Positions 44,336 through 54,270 of a DNA stretch of 64,000 nt are shown piece by piece (the first letter of the stretch is position 1; each line of letters opens with the position of its first letter). The DNA comes from an uncultured Desulfovibrio sp. GTDB lineage: Bacteria > Desulfobacterota > Desulfovibrionia > Desulfovibrionales > Desulfovibrionaceae. The position numbers and the translations under genes are program-made. Under the pieces are notes generated by a model. It was not told the DNA's origin and did not search any database. It saw nothing but the letters and a program-made list of their open reading frames with translations. Location: NCBI RefSeq assembly GCF_944324505.1, contig NZ_CALUWO010000006.1, positions 80,840-144,839 of the forward strand, written 5' to 3'.

Positions 44336-45210
44336 GCCAGTATCCTGACTTCCGTCTCCAGCGTGATACCAAATTTCCGGGCCACGGCCTCTCGCGCCAT
44401 GTCCAGCAGCGCAAAGGCTGCGGCGGCAGTTCCCCTGCCCTCATTGATGAGAAAGTTGGCGTGCAATGAAGAAAATGCCATGCCGCCCAGGCTTTTCCCG
44501 CGAAAGCCGGCCGCATCCAGCAGCTTTCCGGCGGAGACATCCGGCGCGGGATTTTTGAACACGCAGCCCGCGCTCCATGCTGTCACAGGTTGTCTAGACT
44601 TTTTCTTAAGAAAATTGTGACGCATGACTATAGCAATGCCATCCCTTGCCACCCGGGTCAAGCTAAAAGTACCGTCAAGAACCATAAATCCAGATGACTT
44701 GCCGGCAAAGAGCGTATGCCGGTATCCATAGCAAAACATATCCCGCGTGAATTCCCGCAGGCAAAGCCCATCAAACACTGTGGCCCGTTCCAGTCTGGCG
44801 CAGGTTTCGCAGCCAAAGGAGCCGGCATTCATGGCAATGGCCCCGCCCACACTGCCGGGAATGCCCGTCAGCCCTTCCAGTCCGCCCAGTCCGTTGGCAG
44901 CGCAGAAACGCAGCAGCCGCGGCAGGGGCACGGCGGCTCCCGCACGCACCAGAACATGCTCACCGCTGTCCTCAACAATCTCCGGTCCGTCTGTCAGGCC
45001 GCAGCGGACCAGCACCAGCGGCAGCTCCCCGTCCTGGGCCAGAATATTGCTGCCGGCCCCCAGCACCAGCATCTGTCCGCCAAGAGCCGTGAGGCGCTCG
45101 GGCACGCGCAGCGCATCCTCCCGGCATTCCAGCGTCAGTTCCGCCAGGGCATGCCCTCCCAGGCGAATGGTGGTCCGTTCCGCCAGGCGCGGCAGGGCCA
45201 GCTCACGCAT
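44323..45210 (-). CDS. murB: UDP-N-acetylenolpyruvoylglucosamine reductase
   Basis: This 295-residue FAD enzyme reduces UDP-GlcNAc-enolpyruvate to UDP-MurNAc with NADPH. Visible are the FAD segment [12 protein letters not shown] near 50, [21 protein letters not shown] near 120, and SAGCVFKNP near 223, where Cys sits at the proton-donor position that is Ser in E. coli. Its length fits the shorter type II class. It overlaps murC by 8 bases and ftsQ by 13. Confidence 0.95.
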   Translation of the reverse strand: MRELALPRLAERTTIRLGGHALAELTLECREDALRVPERLTALGGQMLVLGAGSNILAQDGELPLVLVRCGLTDGPEIVEDSGEHVLVRAGAAVPLPRLLRFCAANGLGGLEGLTGIPGSVGGAIAMNAGSFGCETCARLERATVFDGLCLREFTRDMFCYGYRHTLFAGKSSGFMVLDGTFSLTRVARDGIAIVMRHNFLKKKSRQPVTAWSAGCVFKNPAPDVSAGKLLDAAGFRGKSLGGMAFSSLHANFLINEGRGTAAAAFALLDMAREAVARKFGITLETEVRILACPF

Positions 45211-46579
45211 GACTGTCGCCCCGTTCCAGCCAGGCCGGCCCCACGCGGGTGATGCTGCCGGCCCCCAGAGTCAGCAGCACGTCACCGGCTTGCAGCACCT
45301 GATCCAGATCCTCCGTCAGGGCATCCAGGGTCTGGTAATAGCGCACCGGCGTACTGCACACCTGGCGCATGCCCTGGGCCAGGCTCTCGCCGGAGACGCC
45401 GGGAATGGGCTTTTCCCCGGCAGGATAGATTTCCGTCAGCAGCACCAGGTCAATGGGTTCAAAGACCTTGCAGAACTCCCCGAAATGGGCCTGCGTGCGG
45501 CTGAAACGGTGCGGCTGAAAAGCCGCCACAATACGCCGACCGGGGTATATCTGCCGGGCCGTCTGCAAGGTTGCCGCAATTTCCGCCGGATGATGGCCGT
45601 AATCATCCACTACGGTCACGCCATGGCGCTCGCCCTTGAACTCAAAGCGCCGCCCCACCCCGGAAAAGCCGGCAAGGCCCTCGGCACAGCGCGCAAAGGG
45701 AATTTCCGCTTCCAGCGCCACGCCGATGGCAGCCAGCGCGTTAAGCACATTGTGATGCCCCGGATGCGGCAGGCGGATCTCGCCCAGCTCCTTGCCGTCC
45801 AGGCTCACCGTAAACCGGCTTACCGGGCCGCTTTCCTGCATGCCGGCGCGCAGGCGGGCATCCTCGCAGAAGCCGTAGGTCAGCACCGGCCGCTTCACGC
45901 GCGGCAGCAGGCGGCGCACGCCGGCGTCATCCAGGCAGACCACATTGCGCCCGTAGAAGGGAACCTTGTTCATGAACTGCACAAAGGCGTCATCCAGGGC
46001 ATCCCGCGTGCCGTAATGGTCCAGGTGATCCTCGTCCACATTGGTCACCACATTGATGATGGGAAACAGGCAGAGAAAGGACGCATCAGACTCGTCCGCC
46101 TCGGCAATGAGATAGTCCCCTTTTCCCAGATGGGCATTGGTACCGTAAACATTGAGCCGCCCGCCGATAATGACCGTGGGGTCAAGCCCTGCCGTGTCAA
46201 AGATGGATGCCGTCAGGGAGGTGGTGGTGGTCTTGCCGTGGGTGCCGGCAATGGCAATGCCCTGCCGCAGGCGCATGAGTTCGGCCAGCATTTCGGCCCG
46301 GGGAATGATGGCAATATTGCGCCGGCGGGCTTCCACCAGCTCGGGATTATCGTCCGCAATGGCCGTGGACTTGACCAGAACCTGAACATCCCCCACATTT
46401 TCCGGCGCATGACCGATGGCAATATGCGCACCCAGTGACCGCAGATGGCGCACCACGGCGGAATCTGCCATATCGGAGCCGGAGATATCGTAGCCCTGGC
46501 TCAACAGGACCTCGGCAATGCCGCTCATGCCGGCACCACCAATGCCCACCATGTGAATATGTCGGATTCTGTTATTCAT
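45203..46579 (-). CDS. murC: UDP-N-acetylmuramate-L-alanine ligase
   Basis: This 458-residue Mur ligase adds L-Ala to UDP-MurNAc. The N-terminal [16 protein letters not shown] binds [13 protein letters not shown] near 110 binds [13 protein letters not shown] near 172 holds the metal and DDYGHHP near 327 is typical of MurC. ATG 46579 (MNNRIRH) is chosen; the frame is open to 46624. It follows murG by 66 bases. Confidence 0.96.
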   Translation of the reverse strand: MNNRIRHIHMVGIGGAGMSGIAEVLLSQGYDISGSDMADSAVVRHLRSLGAHIAIGHAPENVGDVQVLVKSTAIADDNPELVEARRRNIAIIPRAEMLAELMRLRQGIAIAGTHGKTTTTSLTASIFDTAGLDPTVIIGGRLNVYGTNAHLGKGDYLIAEADESDASFLCLFPIINVVTNVDEDHLDHYGTRDALDDAFVQFMNKVPFYGRNVVCLDDAGVRRLLPRVKRPVLTYGFCEDARLRAGMQESGPVSRFTVSLDGKELGEIRLPHPGHHNVLNALAAIGVALEAEIPFARCAEGLAGFSGVGRRFEFKGERHGVTVVDDYGHHPAEIAATLQTARQIYPGRRIVAAFQPHRFSRTQAHFGEFCKVFEPIDLVLLTEIYPAGEKPIPGVSGESLAQGMRQVCSTPVRYYQTLDALTEDLDQVLQAGDVLLTLGAGSITRVGPAWLERGDSHA

Positions 46580-46645
46580 GACGTATATCCTGCTTCTGCC
46601 CGCATGGGCATTCCCGGCACGCAAAGACGTGCATCATTTTCCCTG

Positions 46646-47743
46646 TCAGCCGCGCTGGCGCGGGGCGTCAGGCAGGCCGCCCGCCACCCGTTCCAGCACA
46701 TGGCACACCGCCTCCGCCGCATGCGGACATCCCGCTGCCAGCGCCTTCCGGCCCATGGCGCGACACGTTGCTTCATCCGCCAGCAGGGCCAGCAGCATAC
46801 CGGCCAGGTCATCACTTGCCATCCGGCTTTCCGGCAGATGGCGCGCGGCACCGGCCCGCTCCAGCGCCAGCGCATTGCTGGTCTGGTGGTCATGGGCCGC
46901 GTGAGGAAAGGGCACAAGCACCGATGGCAGCCCCACGGCACACAGCTCGGCCACGGTGGTGGCCCCGGCCCGGCACAGCACCAGATCGGCCCAGGCATAG
47001 GCCCCGGCCATATCGTCAATGAAGGCGCTCACGCAGTCCCCGTCATAGCCGGCAGCTACGTAGGCCGCACGGGTGGCCGCCTCGTCTGCCCTCCCGGTCT
47101 GGTGGCGTATTTCCACCCCGGCCTCCCGGAAGCGCGACAACTGCTCCCGCATATAGGCGTTGATGGCGTGCGCGCCCTGCGAGCCGCCCATGATCAGCAG
47201 GCGCCGCCCCGTGAAGGAGCGCTGACGGCAGCCCACGGCCGCCACCTCTGCCCGCACGGGATTGCCCGTGAAAACGCATTTGGCCGCCGCAAAGCCGCTG
47301 GTGCCTTCCAGCGACAGGCATACCCTGTCCACCAGGCGGGACAGCACCTTGTTGCTCAGCCCCGCAATGGCATTCTGCTCATGAAGAATGCCCGGAACGC
47401 CGCACAGGCGGGCCGCCAGCAGGGGCGCGAACGAGGCGTAGCCGCCAAAGCCTGCCACCGCCTGCGGACGAAATCGCCGGATCACGGAAAACGCCGTGCC
47501 GCAGGCGCCCAGCATGTGCCAGGCCGCTCCGGCAGCACGCAGGCCCCGCCCCAGAAAACCACGCACAGGCAGCCCCACAAAGGGAATGCCGGCCCGCTCC
47601 ACAAGCTGCCGCTCCGGCCCGTACTGCGATCCCATGAAAAGCAGTTCCAGCCCGGCATGCCGGCGCCGCAGCTCCTCGGCCACGGCCAGTGCCGGAAAGA
47701 TATGGCCACCGGTTCCCCCGGTGGTCAGGAGGACTTTTTCCAT
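46646..47743 (-). CDS. murG: MurG glycosyltransferase (lipid II synthesis)
   Basis: This 365-residue GT-B enzyme adds GlcNAc to lipid I on the inner membrane face. TTGGTGGHIFPALAVA is the N-terminal Gly loop, FGGYASFAPLLAA and the HEQNA motif lie near 97-125, and the sugar-nucleotide site is RAGATTVAELCAVGLPSVLVP near 275. It overlaps ftsW by 19 bases. Confidence 0.96.
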   Translation of the reverse strand: MEKVLLTTGGTGGHIFPALAVAEELRRRHAGLELLFMGSQYGPERQLVERAGIPFVGLPVRGFLGRGLRAAGAAWHMLGACGTAFSVIRRFRPQAVAGFGGYASFAPLLAARLCGVPGILHEQNAIAGLSNKVLSRLVDRVCLSLEGTSGFAAAKCVFTGNPVRAEVAAVGCRQRSFTGRRLLIMGGSQGAHAINAYMREQLSRFREAGVEIRHQTGRADEAATRAAYVAAGYDGDCVSAFIDDMAGAYAWADLVLCRAGATTVAELCAVGLPSVLVPFPHAAHDHQTSNALALERAGAARHLPESRMASDDLAGMLLALLADEATCRAMGRKALAAGCPHAAEAVCHVLERVAGGLPDAPRQRG

Positions 47744-48894
47744 CCTTCCGCCGTCCTTGAAAAATTCAACAACAGGCCAATACTGGTCATGGTTGCCAGC
47801 AGATTACTGCCACCATAGCTCATGAGCGGCATGGGCACGCCCTTGGGCGGAGCCACGCCCATGACCACGGCCAGATTCATGACGCAGCCCAGGGCGATGA
47901 TGGCCGTCAACCCAAAGGCCGTGAAGCGGTCACGCAATTCCCGCTGCCCCATGGTGATGCGGTAGCAGCGCCAGAACAGCAGGCTGAACAGCAGCATGAC
48001 CACGCTCACGCCCACAAATCCCAGCTCCTCGCCCAGCACGGCCATGATGAAGTCGTTATGGGCTTCGGGCAGATAGAACATTTTCTGCTTGCTGGCGCCC
48101 ACGCCCACACCGAAGAAGCTGCCCGACCCGATGGCCAGCAGGGATTGCACCAGGTGGTAGCCCGTATTGGACGGATCCGCAAAGGGGTCCAGAAAGGCCA
48201 GCAGCCGGCGCATGCGGTAGGGCGAGGAAATGGCCAGGGCCACGGCCCCGGCACCCACAAGGCCCATGGCAAAGACCAGATAGATAAGGCGCGTTCCTCC
48301 GGCCACACACATGAGGAAAAGCAGCATGGCCAGCACCACCGAACTGCCGAAATCCGGCTGGAGCAGCAGAAGAAAGCAGAACAGGCCCGTCACCGCAAAG
48401 GGCGGAATGACCCCGCGGCTGAAGGTCTTGATGAGGTCCTGCTTGGCACTCATGAAATAGGCCAGATACAGGGCCATGGCCACCTTGACGAATTCCATGG
48501 GCTGCACGGCAAATGGCCCCACGGGTATCCAGCGCTTGGCGCCGTTGATGGTGGGCGTCAGGGGCGAAAGCGTGATCAGCAGCAGCAGCAGCGACAGAAA
48601 GAGCGCCGGATACTGCAATTTGTACAGCCAGTTGCGTGGCAGCAGGGCAGCCACCCACAGGGCCAGCAGCCCCACGCCGGCAAAGGCGACCTGCCGTTTG
48701 AAAAAGTAGTATTTGTCCCCGTTCTCGATTTCCGCCACGATACCGCTGGCAGACAGCACCATGATGAGGCCGATGGAAAGAATGACCACCGTAAGCGTGA
48801 ACAGCCACCAGTCAAAGCTGCCGGACAGCGTTTTTTCCGCCACGCGGGAAAGCACCGTGGCTGCCTTGCTCTGGCGAAAATTGTTCTTCTTCAT
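47725..48894 (-). CDS. ftsW: Cell division SEDS glycosyltransferase FtsW
   Basis: This 389-residue protein has about ten membrane helices and the SEDS-family blocks: LSIGLIMVLSAS in helix 1, LQPDFGSSVVLAMLLF near 180 and LPEAHNDFIMAVLGEELGF near 275. It polymerises lipid II together with FtsI. It overlaps murD by 4 bases. Confidence 0.95.
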   Translation of the reverse strand: MKKNNFRQSKAATVLSRVAEKTLSGSFDWWLFTLTVVILSIGLIMVLSASGIVAEIENGDKYYFFKRQVAFAGVGLLALWVAALLPRNWLYKLQYPALFLSLLLLLITLSPLTPTINGAKRWIPVGPFAVQPMEFVKVAMALYLAYFMSAKQDLIKTFSRGVIPPFAVTGLFCFLLLLQPDFGSSVVLAMLLFLMCVAGGTRLIYLVFAMGLVGAGAVALAISSPYRMRRLLAFLDPFADPSNTGYHLVQSLLAIGSGSFFGVGVGASKQKMFYLPEAHNDFIMAVLGEELGFVGVSVVMLLFSLLFWRCYRITMGQRELRDRFTAFGLTAIIALGCVMNLAVVMGVAPPKGVPMPLMSYGGSNLLATMTSIGLLLNFSRTAEGWKKSS

Positions 48895-50216
48895 GCCAGG
48901 TCCCCGACAATGCGTCTGAAATCCTCGCCACGCCGGGCATAGCTTGCGTACTGGTCAAAGCTGGACGTTGCCGGCGCCAGCAGCACCACATCGCCGCGTT
49001 CCGCCGTGGCAGCCAGCGCCTGCACGGCATCCTTCAGATACTCATGCCAGTGCAGCGGCACGCTGCCCTTCCAGGCATTTTCAAAATATTCCCGACTGCC
49101 GCCAAAAAGGGCCACTTCCTTCACGTGCCGTTGCAGCAGCGGCAGCAGGGCTTCCAGGTCGCCCCCCTTGTACTTGCCGCCGCACAGCAGGCGCACGGGC
49201 TGCGCAAAGGCTTCCAGCGCCACCCGCAGAGCGGAAACGGTGGTGCACTTGGAATCATTGACGTAGAGCACGCCATGATGCATGCCCACCTGTTCCAGAC
49301 GGTGCGGCAGGGGCTGGAAGGCCGCCACGGCAGCCGCGGCATCGGCCTCGCTCACGCCCACAGCCCGGCAGGCCTGCCAGGCGGCTTCTTCATTGAAGCG
49401 ATTGTGGCGGCCCAGCAGCCGGCTGCCCGGAAAGCGCGGCGCACAAACATCCGGCAGGAAAATCTGCCGTGCCCGCAGGCCGAAGGACGCGGCCAGCGGG
49501 CGCAGGTCCTCATGCAGAATGGCTATATCGTCCTCGGTCTGGCACTGAAACAGGCGGAACTTGGCCTCCGTGTATTCGTCCATGTCCTTGTGATAATCCA
49601 GGTGATTGGGCGAAATATTGAGAATAACCCCCACATGCGGCCGGAAGGTGGTACAGCCCTGCAGCTGAAAGCTGGATACCTCCAGCACAAGCACATCGGC
49701 CTTGCGGCCCGCCAGAAGATATTCCGACAGGGGCGTTCCGATATTCCCCCCCAGAAACACGCGGCGACCTGCCTGCCGCAGCATGGCCGCCATCAGGCTC
49801 ACCGTGGTGGTCTTGCCGCTGGTGCCGGTAACGGCCAGCACCGTTTCCCCGTCCAGGCAGCGCCAGGCCAGCTCCATCTCCGACAGAATCCGGCACTGCG
49901 GATCGTGCGCCCAGGCGCCCATCATCTCCCGCAGGCGGGCCACAGGCAGCGCCGGACTGGGGACCACCAGGGATGCCCCCCCGAAAAAGGCCTCACGGTG
50001 CTCGCCTGTCAGCACTTCTATGCCGTCACGCCGCAGGTTTTCCTGCGCAACGGCATCCAGCGCCTTGGCATTGCTTTCCAGCAGACGGACGCGCGCGCCC
50101 CGCTTCCGCAGCAGGCGGGCAGCCGCCAGGCCGGAACGTCCAGCCCCCACCACTACAGCCAGCTTGCCCGCTTCTTCCGCGTTCCTCTGCCACGCACCGC
50201 ACTGTTCCTGAGTCAT
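48891..50216 (-). CDS. murD: UDP-N-acetylmuramoylalanine-D-glutamate ligase
   Basis: This 441-residue Mur ligase adds D-Glu. VVGAGRSGLAAARLLRKRG near 21-40 is the UDP-binding start, GTSGKTTTVS near 130 the ATP loop, NISPNHLDYH near 190 the metal region, and NDSKCTTV near 310. It is separated from mraY by 117 bases, the largest gap inside the cluster, in which I see no gene. Confidence 0.96.
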   Translation of the reverse strand: MTQEQCGAWQRNAEEAGKLAVVVGAGRSGLAAARLLRKRGARVRLLESNAKALDAVAQENLRRDGIEVLTGEHREAFFGGASLVVPSPALPVARLREMMGAWAHDPQCRILSEMELAWRCLDGETVLAVTGTSGKTTTVSLMAAMLRQAGRRVFLGGNIGTPLSEYLLAGRKADVLVLEVSSFQLQGCTTFRPHVGVILNISPNHLDYHKDMDEYTEAKFRLFQCQTEDDIAILHEDLRPLAASFGLRARQIFLPDVCAPRFPGSRLLGRHNRFNEEAAWQACRAVGVSEADAAAAVAAFQPLPHRLEQVGMHHGVLYVNDSKCTTVSALRVALEAFAQPVRLLCGGKYKGGDLEALLPLLQRHVKEVALFGGSREYFENAWKGSVPLHWHEYLKDAVQALAATAERGDVVLLAPATSSFDQYASYARRGEDFRRIVGDLA

Positions 50217-50333
50217 GCTCTTCTCCCCGGCGATCCGCGCCGGACTAGGGCTTATCGGGGCAAATCGGCTGCTCCGAAAGTATCATTATTCCTCTGACGG
50301 CAGGCAGACATGCCGTTTGCCGTCCCGGCCCGC

Positions 50334-51410
50334 TCAACGCAGCTTGAGCATGGAAAGGGCCACCAGCGCCAGCAGAATGGACGTGATCCAGAACCGTATG
50401 ATGATCTTGGATTCCGGCACGCCCTTGAGTTCAAAATGATGATGCAGGGGCGCCATGCGGAACAGGCGCTTGCCGCCCGTCCAGCGGAAATAACCCACCT
50501 GCATGATGACCGAAAGCGTCTCCACCACAAACAGGCCGCCCACCACGGCCAGCACCAGCTCCTGCTTGCTGAGCAGCGCCAGATAGCCCAGGACGCCGCC
50601 CAGGCTGAGCGACCCCACATCGCCCATGAAGACCTGCGCCGGATAGGCATTGAACCAGAGAAAGCCCAGGCCCGCGCCCACCAGAGCGGCACAGAATACC
50701 GTCACCTCGCCGATGCCCGGCACATAGGGCACCAGCAGATAGGAGGCCAGGCGAGCATTGCCGGTGACGTAGATGAAGATGGCAAAAACCGCACTGGCCA
50801 CAATGGTGGGGCCTATGGCCAGACCGTCCAGGCCGTCGGTGAGATTGACGGCATTGGAGGCAGCCACCATGACAAAAACCCCGAACGGCACATAGAAAAT
50901 GCCCAGATCGGGCGTCCATTCCTTGACAAAGGGGATGAGCAGCGTGGTGTCGCAGTTGTCGTTGATATACAGCAGCCACATGGCCACCAGCGCCACAAGG
51001 CACTGTCCCGACATCTTGGCCCGGCCGGAAATGCCGCGGTTCTCGTGATGGCGCAGCTTGGTCAGGTCATCCCACAGACCCACGGCGCCGAAGCCCACAA
51101 AGACAAAAAAGGTCTGCCACACGTAGGCATTGGTCATGTCGGCCCACAGCAGCAGGCTCAGCCCCAGGCTGAAAATAATCATGATGCCGCCCATGGTGGG
51201 CGTTCCGGCCTTGGCGGCATGGGCCGTCACATCCTCATGGATGTACTGGCCGCACTTGACCCGGCGCAGCCAGGCAATGAAGCGCGGCCCCAGCAGGACC
51301 GAAATGACCAGCGCCGTGATGAGCGCCCCCAGAGAGCGAAAGGTGATGTAGCGAAAAACGTTGAGCGCGGTCCATTCGCCCACCAGCGGAACCAGAAAAT
51401 AATACAACAT
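50334..51410 (-). CDS. mraY: Phospho-MurNAc-pentapeptide translocase
   Basis: This 358-residue membrane enzyme transfers phospho-MurNAc-pentapeptide to undecaprenyl phosphate, making lipid I. About ten helices are visible. Conserved loops are KAGTPTMGG near 67, the Asp pair in GLWDDLTKL near 115, [15 protein letters not shown] near 190 and [14 protein letters not shown] near 325. Confidence 0.97.
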   Translation of the reverse strand: MLYYFLVPLVGEWTALNVFRYITFRSLGALITALVISVLLGPRFIAWLRRVKCGQYIHEDVTAHAAKAGTPTMGGIMIIFSLGLSLLLWADMTNAYVWQTFFVFVGFGAVGLWDDLTKLRHHENRGISGRAKMSGQCLVALVAMWLLYINDNCDTTLLIPFVKEWTPDLGIFYVPFGVFVMVAASNAVNLTDGLDGLAIGPTIVASAVFAIFIYVTGNARLASYLLVPYVPGIGEVTVFCAALVGAGLGFLWFNAYPAQVFMGDVGSLSLGGVLGYLALLSKQELVLAVVGGLFVVETLSVIMQVGYFRWTGGKRLFRMAPLHHHFELKGVPESKIIIRFWITSILLALVALSMLKLR

Positions 51411-51432
51411 GCCGTCGTGTTCTCCCGCTGTC

Positions 51433-52821
51433 TCAGGCCTGCGCCTGCGACAGGGCTTCCAGCCAGCCTTCCAGCCGGTTGCTGCGCGATCCCTTGAAAA
51501 GCACCAGGGCGCCGTGCGGCAGGCCCCTGCCCAGCTCCGCCATGACGCCGCAAAAGGCCGCAGCGTCTTCCGGCTCCAGGAACGGCCCGTGATAGCCGCC
51601 CCGCTCCAGGCCGGTGCGCACAGCCTCGGCCTGGCCCCCCTTCCAGATCACCGCCACCGGCCGCAGTTCGGCCAGATGGCGTCCCAGTTTTTCATGCTCC
51701 GCTTCGCTCACATCGCCCAGTTCCCGCATCTCGCCCAGCACGGGAATGAAGCTGTCCGCCGCTTCGCGCTGTGCCATGTCCGCCGCCGTATCCAGCATGC
51801 GGCGCATGGAAAGGGGATTGGCATTGTAGGTATCGTCAATGGCCTTCCATGGCCCGATGATCCGCCGGGCAAAGCGCTGGCCGGGCATTTCGGCCCCTGC
51901 TATGCCCCGGACGATGGTTTCCGCCGGCAGTCCCAGCAGATAGGCCGCGGCCGCTACGGCAATGCAGTTTTCCGTCCCGTAGTCTCCCTGAAAGGGCGCC
52001 AGCACATCGCAGGGCGTACCGTCCAGCCAGAGGCGATAGCGGCCCCGCTCGCCCTGGCGGCCCGTAGGCGCCCCGCGGAACTGCAGGGGACGGCCCTCGG
52101 CCGTGAAATAACAGAGATCGGCACGCACAGCGCGGGCCTCGCGCACCAGATCGGGATAATCGGCATTGACCAGACAGATACCGTTGCGCGGCACATAGGA
52201 CAGCAGACGGGCCTTGTGCCAGGCCACGCCACGTGCGCCCAGCCCCTCGGTATGGCCTGGCCCCACATTGAGAATGAGCGCCAGGTCAGGACGCAGGATG
52301 GCGCCCAGGTCATCCATGTCGCCCTCGTGGCTGATGCCGGCCTCCATGACCCAGAAGGCTTCGTCCCCGTCGGTGGACAGCATGGACAGAGGCATGCCGA
52401 TCTGATTGTTGTGGTTGGCCGCATTGCGAGCCGTCTTGCCATGCAGGGACAGCACATGGGCCAGCAGTTCCTTGATGGTGGTCTTGCCGGCCGTTCCGGT
52501 GATGCCCACCACCCTCACCGACGCACAGCGCGTGCGCCACAGGGCAGCCATCTGCCCCAGGGCCTGAACGGCATCATCCACCAGCAGATAGGGCACCGTC
52601 AGCCCCTCCACGGGCCGCGTGCCCAGAATGGCCACGGCCCCGGCGGCCTCGGCCTGCCGTGCATAGACATGACCATCCGTATGCTCGCCGGCAATGCACA
52701 CAAAGAGGGACCCCGGCCGCACGGCCCGGCTGTCCGTGGTCACGGCGCTTACCGTCTGCCCGCCTCCGCCGGCAAGCGGACAGCCCACTGCCGCCGCCAG
52801 CGCTTCCAGTTCTATGCGCAC
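51433..52821 (-). CDS. murF: UDP-MurNAc-tripeptide D-Ala-D-Ala ligase
   Basis: This 462-residue Mur ligase adds the D-Ala-D-Ala dipeptide. [11 protein letters not shown] near 31 is the uracil-binding start, [14 protein letters not shown] near 108 the ATP loop, and [15 protein letters not shown] near 328 is typical of MurF. It overlaps murE by 10 bases. A ddl gene to supply the dipeptide is not in the window. Confidence 0.96.
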   Translation of the reverse strand: MRIELEALAAAVGCPLAGGGGQTVSAVTTDSRAVRPGSLFVCIAGEHTDGHVYARQAEAAGAVAILGTRPVEGLTVPYLLVDDAVQALGQMAALWRTRCASVRVVGITGTAGKTTIKELLAHVLSLHGKTARNAANHNNQIGMPLSMLSTDGDEAFWVMEAGISHEGDMDDLGAILRPDLALILNVGPGHTEGLGARGVAWHKARLLSYVPRNGICLVNADYPDLVREARAVRADLCYFTAEGRPLQFRGAPTGRQGERGRYRLWLDGTPCDVLAPFQGDYGTENCIAVAAAAYLLGLPAETIVRGIAGAEMPGQRFARRIIGPWKAIDDTYNANPLSMRRMLDTAADMAQREAADSFIPVLGEMRELGDVSEAEHEKLGRHLAELRPVAVIWKGGQAEAVRTGLERGGYHGPFLEPEDAAAFCGVMAELGRGLPHGALVLFKGSRSNRLEGWLEALSQAQA

Positions 52822-54269
52822 CCCAAAATCTCCCGCACCACTTCCTGGTCGCTGTAGTGATGCTTGACACCCTGAATGATCTGATAATCCTCGTGCCCCT
52901 TGCCCGCGATGAGCAGGGCATCCTGCGGCCCCATCATTTCCAGCGCCTTGCGGGTGGCGGTGCGGCGATCCACCTCCACCAGCACTTCCCGCGCCCGGGC
53001 CAGACCGGGCAGCACATCGCGCAGGATGGCCTCCGGGTCCTCAAAGCGGGGATTGTCCGACGTCAGGATGGCCACGTCCGCATACTGCGCCACAGCCTCG
53101 CCCATGAGCGGGCGCTTGCTCCGGTCGCGGTTGCCGCCGCAGCCGAATACGGCCAGAATGCGCTGGAATCCCGCGCCACGCAGCGCCTGGAGTACGTTGA
53201 CCAGCGCATCGGGCGTATGCGCATAGTCCACAAACACATTGAGACCGCACGCATTGTCCACGCGCTCCAGCCGTCCGCTCACCCCACGGAAGCTGCTCAG
53301 GGCCTGAAGGTCTTGCGGCTGGCAGCCAAGCCCCAGCGCCAGCGCCTGCACGCCCAGCAGATTGAGGGCATTGAACTGCCCCACCAGCGGCGAACGCAGG
53401 TCCCACTGCCGGTCCTCCAGCGTCATGTGCAGGTGCAGGCCATCCGTACCGGAATGGCGCAGTTCACCGCGCAGATGGCGATGAACAGCCGCGGTAGCGG
53501 CCGGCGCCTCGTGCAGGCCATAGGACAGGGCCGCCGGGCAGCGCTCCAGCAGGCGGCGGCCCCAGGGATCGTCGGCATTGACGGCCAGTACCTTGTCGGC
53601 ACGGGGCAGCTCGCAGAAAAGGCGGGCTTTGGCGGCAAAGTAGTCTTCCATATCGGGATGGAAATCCAGATGGTCCTGGGTCAGATTGGTGAACAGCGCC
53701 CCGGCAAAGGGCACGCCGCACACCCGCTGCTGGGCCAGCGCGTGAGAAGAAACCTCCATGACCACCGTGTCCACCCCGGCCTGCGCCATCTGGGCCAGCA
53801 TGGCGTGCATGTGCAGCGGGTCCGGCGTGGTCAGAGGCGCTGCCTCGCAATGCCCCGGCCAGCGGTAGCTCACTGTGCCCATGACGCCCACCTTGTGGCC
53901 CAGCGCCGTAAACAGGTGCTCCAGCAAATAGGCGCTGGTGGTCTTGCCGTTGGTTCCCGTAATGCCCAGTATGGTCAGCGGCAGCGACGCGGTGTGCCAG
54001 CGGGCCTCGGCCAGCTTCCAGAGCGCCTCGCGCGGATCGGAGCAGGGAACCACGCGGCAGTCCGCACCGTCCAGAGCGGCCGCCGCAGCCGGCGTGCAGA
54101 CAATGATGGCGGCACCGGCCTCCCGCGCTGCGGGAATGAAGCGGGCGCCGTCCTCGCTGGCACCGGGAACCGCCACAAAAATGTCGCCGGGACGTACCTG
54201 GCGGGAGTCGGCGCGTACCTCCAGCCCGCCCTGCGCCACCTGACGGAGCAGGTCTTCCAGATGTTCCAT
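52812..54269 (-). CDS. murE: UDP-MurNAc-tripeptide synthetase, meso-diaminopimelate-adding
   Basis: This 485-residue Mur ligase adds the third peptide residue. DSRQVRPGDIFVAV near 21, GTNGKTTSAYLL near 107 (ATP) and D405-N-P-R408 are visible. DNPR is the motif that selects meso-diaminopimelate over lysine, which fits the dapF and dapL genes elsewhere in the window. It lies one base after ftsI and overlaps murF. Confidence 0.96.
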   Translation of the reverse strand: MEHLEDLLRQVAQGGLEVRADSRQVRPGDIFVAVPGASEDGARFIPAAREAGAAIIVCTPAAAAALDGADCRVVPCSDPREALWKLAEARWHTASLPLTILGITGTNGKTTSAYLLEHLFTALGHKVGVMGTVSYRWPGHCEAAPLTTPDPLHMHAMLAQMAQAGVDTVVMEVSSHALAQQRVCGVPFAGALFTNLTQDHLDFHPDMEDYFAAKARLFCELPRADKVLAVNADDPWGRRLLERCPAALSYGLHEAPAATAAVHRHLRGELRHSGTDGLHLHMTLEDRQWDLRSPLVGQFNALNLLGVQALALGLGCQPQDLQALSSFRGVSGRLERVDNACGLNVFVDYAHTPDALVNVLQALRGAGFQRILAVFGCGGNRDRSKRPLMGEAVAQYADVAILTSDNPRFEDPEAILRDVLPGLARAREVLVEVDRRTATRKALEMMGPQDALLIAGKGHEDYQIIQGVKHHYSDQEVVREILGCA

Positions 54270-54270
54270 G